A stretch of DNA of 64,000 nucleotides, taken from NCBI GenBank assembly GCA_905221605.1, contig CAJNDS010002520.1, positions 1 through 64,000 of the forward strand, read 5' to 3'. The notes below the pieces were generated by a model. It saw only the letters and a list, made by a program, of their open reading frames with translations. It had not been told where the DNA came from and searched no databases. The first letter of the stretch is position 1. Each line of letters opens with the position of its first letter. Made by a program: the position numbers and the translations under genes. This document shows, in pieces, positions 60,501-64,000 of the stretch. The DNA comes from Symbiodinium natans. Taxonomy: Eukaryota > Sar > Dinophyceae > Suessiales > Symbiodiniaceae.

Positions 60501-62480
60501 GGCGGTGTGGCCGGAACAGTGCCGAGCTGATGCTCATGATGCTCGCCAAATGGCGCCAATCACTGGGGAGGTTTGTTCTGCAAACGTCTGGAGCTCTGGG
60601 GGGTTGTGTGGACAGAACATGACAGGACAATGCCCAGCTGATAGGCCCTAAAGCCTCAACCCTAAGTAAACCCTAAATCCAAGACCCTAGACCCTAGACC
60701 CTGGACCCTAGACCCTGGACCCGAAACCCTAAACCCTAAGCCCTAAGCCCTAAACCCTAAACCTTTTCCCTAAACCCTAAACCCTAAACCCTAAACCCTA
60801 AACCTTTTCCCTAAACCCTTTCCCTAAACCATAAACCCTAAACCCTAAACCCTAAACCCTAAACCCTAAACCCCAAACCCCAAACCCTAAACCCTAAACC
60901 CTAAACCCTAAACCCTAAACCCTAAACCCTAAACCCTGAACCCTAAACCCTAAACCCTAAACCCTAAACCCTACCCTCAAGCATTGCCATGGGCATGCCG
61001 GTGGTGAAGGGCAATGCCGCCGATGCAGGCTACGAGCCGCCGCCCCTTCCGGCTGTCGTCCAGGTGGACAACTTCTTCATCTCAAAGGCACGGGCACATG
61101 ATACGGCTCAGGTTTGGGGCTTACGAATATACGTACATACATACATTCATACTTCCATACATACATATATATATATATGTATAGTTTATAGGCTTAGGGT
61201 TTAAGGGCGTCATCCAGGCGTGAACCAAGCAAGCCTGTGGCAAAAGCGTTCAAGAGCTCCGAGATAGCATTGAGTCAGGATTTCGGCATTGGATTGTTCA
61301 CGGTCAGGGCCGGCTTGGGGCACCTTCAACCCTAAACCCGAAACCCTAAACCCTACACCCTACACCCTAAACCCTTTCATGGGTTCGGGGCTTGGCAGAG
61401 TGTCCCCTGATTCTGGGACTCTGGGCGCAAAACCCTTGCTTCCCCCAACGAGCCCACTGAACCTTTTAATGAAGGACTCTTTCCTTAAATTTCTATGGGG
61501 CATCGTAAACGCGACTAAACCCTAAACCCTAAACCCTAAACCCTAAACCCTAAACCCTAAACCCTAAACCCTAAACCCTAAACCCGAAAGAAATTCTCGA
61601 GGGGGGCCCTTCAGGTCGAGTTTACTGTCTGGTGCGCGCTGAAGCTCCGCACGGTGCGGTTCCTCCCGCAGTGGATACGCACAGCTCCCCGATAAGCAAC
61701 ACCCATCTACACCCTAAACCCGAAAATCCCCATGAACCCAATGAGCCCCAAACCCCCTCAAAAAGCCGGCAGTTGTGATGTGCTGCTGGGATGTGATTGC
61801 TCTTAGCCCCAAAGTCTTCCGGCATTTTTTTTTGGGTTGCCTGCCTTGCGTGAGTGCGCACGTCGAATCCCCGCAATCTTTGCTGTTTTTGCCCAAGTCC
61901 TGTGTTTGTCAAGGGGGCAAAGTAGGCAGAGTCTGAAGACGTCCTGCATCCACGGCGCCTTCCACAACCCATCTCGTCCTCTCCGTGGATCTGTTCTGTT
62001 GATGCCGTGGTTGTGTTGGCGGAAATATAGATGTCCCACGATCCATCCGACGGGCACTCTCTAGGCTAAACTCCTAGCTTTGTAGTCAACAAGAGTCTGT
62101 AGCAAGAGAGCCATTCATTCCGTGCAGGTGGCTTTACGTCATCATAGATCCACAACATGGGTGTTTTCCCAAATAGGGGTACCCTGAATATACCCCCAAA
62201 TTAGTATAATGATAACCCCGAGTATAGGAACGCCCTCAAAAAGGTAACCCCTATCTACGGAACCCCCCAAATCGTTCTTCCAAATTCTCGAGCGAACCCT
62301 AAACCCCAAACCCTATACACCCTAAACCCAAACCCTAAACCCTAAAACCTAAAACCTAAACCCAAAACCCTAACAAGAGTCCTGCCAAGGCCATCCGAAT
62401 GCTGTCCTTCTCTGGTCAGCTCACCCTCGACTGCGTTGATCTGAAGCTGCCGGAGCCTGCCTTGCCTAAGTCCTCAGGAG
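54520..62480 (+). CDS. Gene 6: unrecognised protein with a satellite-filled intron
   Basis: Exons inferred at 54520-54580, 60982-61111 and 62390-62480, phase-compatible with GT...AG at each intron. Text: VAGRPILEGTHQRAEP, joined to VIAMGMPVVKGNAADAGYEP, then QVDNFFISKARAHDTAQ, then AIRMLSFSGQLTLDCVDLKL. The first exon starts in mid-codon, and the chain leaves 62480 with GTTTAGGG, so both ends are incomplete. Open segments at about 63249-63345 (NIPPHRGSLNDFIRGLGAMF) and 63828-63899 (YAMNLLSHAGAVLGKSSAAW) may be further exons, but phases do not yet connect. The first intron is 6.4 kb and holds the 112-bp satellite array. No family recognised. Confidence 0.55.
54619..60645. repeat. 112-bp satellite array, about 53 copies, inside an intron
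   Basis: The unit begins GGGGGCGGTGTGGCCAGAAC, includes AGCTGATGCTCATGATGCTC and CCAAATGGCGCCAATCACTG, and ends TCTGCAAGCGTCTGGAGCTTA. Many copies are shortened internally. Variants are layered: GGGCTGTGTGG and GCGTCCTGG dominate up to about 56.1 kb, while AACAGTGCC dominates from about 58.57 kb. Since 112 is not a multiple of three, frames over it repeat every three units; they are artefacts, not genes. Confidence 0.97.
60646..60975 (-). repeat. CCCTAAA array after the satellite
   Basis: About 330 bp with CCCTAGAC, CCTTTTCCC and CCCCAAA variants. It runs almost to the acceptor CCCTCAAG of the exon at 60982. The same intron starts with TTTAGGG units at about 54588-54620. Confidence 0.96.
61112..62389. 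other. Second intron of gene 6
   Basis: Opens GTTTGGGG. It contains (ACATACAT)n at 61130-61180, CCCTAAA arrays (61320-61375 and 61513-61586), unique sequence, a possible decayed family D-like element (about 62172-62258, ATAGGGGT...ACCCCTAT), and CCCTAAA/CCTAAAA units before the acceptor. Confidence 0.55.
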
Positions 62481-64000
62481 GTTTAGGGTTTAGGGTTTGG
62501 GGTTTAGGGTTTAGGGTCCTGAAGCAAAAAGGGTTTAGGGTTAAGGGTTTAGGGTTTATCTCTAGCCCCCTTAAGAATTATTTGTCTCAAGAGAGTTTTA
62601 AACATGAGATTTGTTTATAAAGGTTCTAAGGGGAGTGTAGTCAGTGGTTCATTGTGACGCACTTTCGAAGTCAGAGAGGAAGCTCAGTGAAGATACGTGC
62701 CAGGGAATGTCGGGGACCTCCGTATAGCATCTGAAGCCCACAAGTAGCATCTGAAGCCCACAAGTCCGGATTCAAGATAGCGGCACCAAAGCATGCGCTC
62801 GATACTACTTGAATACATACAGCCTCTCAAGACACTCACGGGTGGGAGTTGGGAGCATGCAAATGGTTTGCGGCCTAATTACGGGCCACAATATCTCTTT
62901 CCCGCTCTCTCTGCCCTACTCTGCCCTACCCTTCCCTACCTCTACTCTACTCTACTCTGCTCTACTCTCAAAACACACCTAGATGACTCCTGCGATCTGC
63001 AACGTACTGATTGCGGCTCACTTCACGTATGAAACCTCGAGCTGTGGACCCTCAACTCCCTGACCCGCGAACGGATAACTGCACCAAACAGCCTACGGAG
63101 CCCAAAGGAGCCCCTTCAGGCCCCCACTAAGCCCTAAACCCGAAGCCCTAAGCCCTCACACCCCCCCCCCCCCAAAGAGAAAAGAAAAACGAAAAGAAAA
63201 ACAACCAAAAAAAATCAAAAAGATGCAGCAACAAAGCAAAAAGCAGGAGCGGAACATCCCTCCGCACCGCGGCTCCCTCAATGACTTCATCCGCGGGCTG
63301 GGCGCAATGTTCCCCGACTGGTCCCTTCAAGCGGGGGAGAACCCTAAACGCTGAACCCCAAGCCCCAAGCCCTTAACTTGCTGGGGTGTGTAGGGTTGAG
63401 GAGTTTAGGGTTTAGGGTTTAGGGTGAGATTTGGGGTGGAGGCGTCGAGTTCGGAGGCTTCTGAAGTTTGCTTCTCGCAGTTTTGGGACTCACGGGTATA
63501 GACTTCGGGTCGGTATAAGTAGGGATTAGCGTTCTAGTGATTCTGGTTTTAGGAAAACGGGTTTAGGGCTCTGAGGTTAAGGGTTTTTGGGTTTTTGAGT
63601 TTAGGGTTTCTGGGTTTTTGAGTTTAGGGTTTTTGGGTTTAGGGTTTAGCTACTTACGTCGAGTGGCACCAACTCCGGGCGAAGTGCCAAGCCTGTTGCA
63701 AAAGGGTTTTGGGCTCTGATTTCTGGCAAGATTGTCCGGAGCCCAATATTCAAAAAGGGCTCTCATCTTCTAATCTTTGTTGGTTCAGTAATCCCAGAGC
63801 CCCCCTCCCCCCCACCCACCCCTCAAGGTATGCAATGAATCTGCTCAGCCATGCTGGGGCCGTGCTGGGAAAGAGCTCTGCAGCCTGGAGCAAGATTGGG
63901 TTTAGGGTTTAGGGTTTGGGGTTCAGGGTTCAGGGTCCAGGGTTTCGGGTGGTGGTGGAGGGCTTACGGTGTTATTCATTAGTGCCTATAGTCATTATCA
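62481..64000. other. Right end of the window
   Basis: TTTAGGG units from the donor at 62481, an element ending AAGGTTCTAAGGGGAGTGTAG (62566-62640), a (CTACT)n run at about 62935-62970, a C15 run at 63161-63173, the open segments at 63249-63345 and 63828-63899, and TTTAGGG units from the GT at 63900. Confidence 0.5.

Noticed and set aside
54740-60630. Many 60-180-codon frames on both strands
   Set aside because: They are the 112-bp satellite read in its three rotating frames, and the same peptide recurs with each repeat.
54619-60645. CRISPR array
   Set aside because: Regular spacing, but the whole 112-bp unit repeats with no unique spacers, and the context is eukaryotic.

Overview
The window looks like nuclear DNA of a dinoflagellate. 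The evidence is: plant-type telomere-like repeats (TTTAGGG/CCCTAAA) scattered through the whole 64 kb; all recognisable host exons on the + strand; tiny exons (about 45-150 nt); introns with GT, GC and possibly GA donors; a voltage-gated K+ channel fused to C-terminal EF-hands; a ubiquitin-like/ankyrin gene; and a giant LINE-type retroelement. I cannot name the species.

Layout: 1-2290 is a higher-order satellite. 2290-7990 is repeat-rich, with the largest telomere-like arrays. 7998-14188 is an unrecognised gene whose seven exons are phase-compatible. 14529-33300 (perhaps to 35055) is a ubiquitin-like plus ankyrin-repeat gene. One of its introns holds a ~10.9 kb LINE in antisense (21451-32369), flanked by a 12-bp direct repeat. 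36.2-37.4 kb is an inverted-repeat-bounded block of ~90-bp palindromic repeats. 38929-47609 is a second unrecognised multi-exon gene. 48108-50459 is a complete K+ channel gene, six exons and 590 codons. 51065-53306 is the 3' part of another gene ending in a stop. 54520-62480 is a further gene, with a ~6 kb array of a 112-bp satellite inside one intron. The exon models were built by hand from splice sites and reading-frame phase. In most chains successive exons join in frame without stops; the exceptions are stated.

Two patterns stand out. (1) Many introns begin with G^GTTTAGGG and carry CCCTAAA arrays before their acceptor. The telomere-type repeat thus supplies the 5' splice site, and the two intron ends are inverted repeats of each other. 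(2) All five introns of the K+ channel gene, and one in the next gene, look like recently inserted short elements (introners). They have 4-5 bp target duplications, the donor dinucleotide lies inside the duplication, and related elements lie elsewhere in the window. The LINE is also unusual: a 2041-codon frame encodes RNase H, then endonuclease, then reverse transcriptase, then zinc fingers, and part of its N-terminus is homologous to a segment of the ORF before it.
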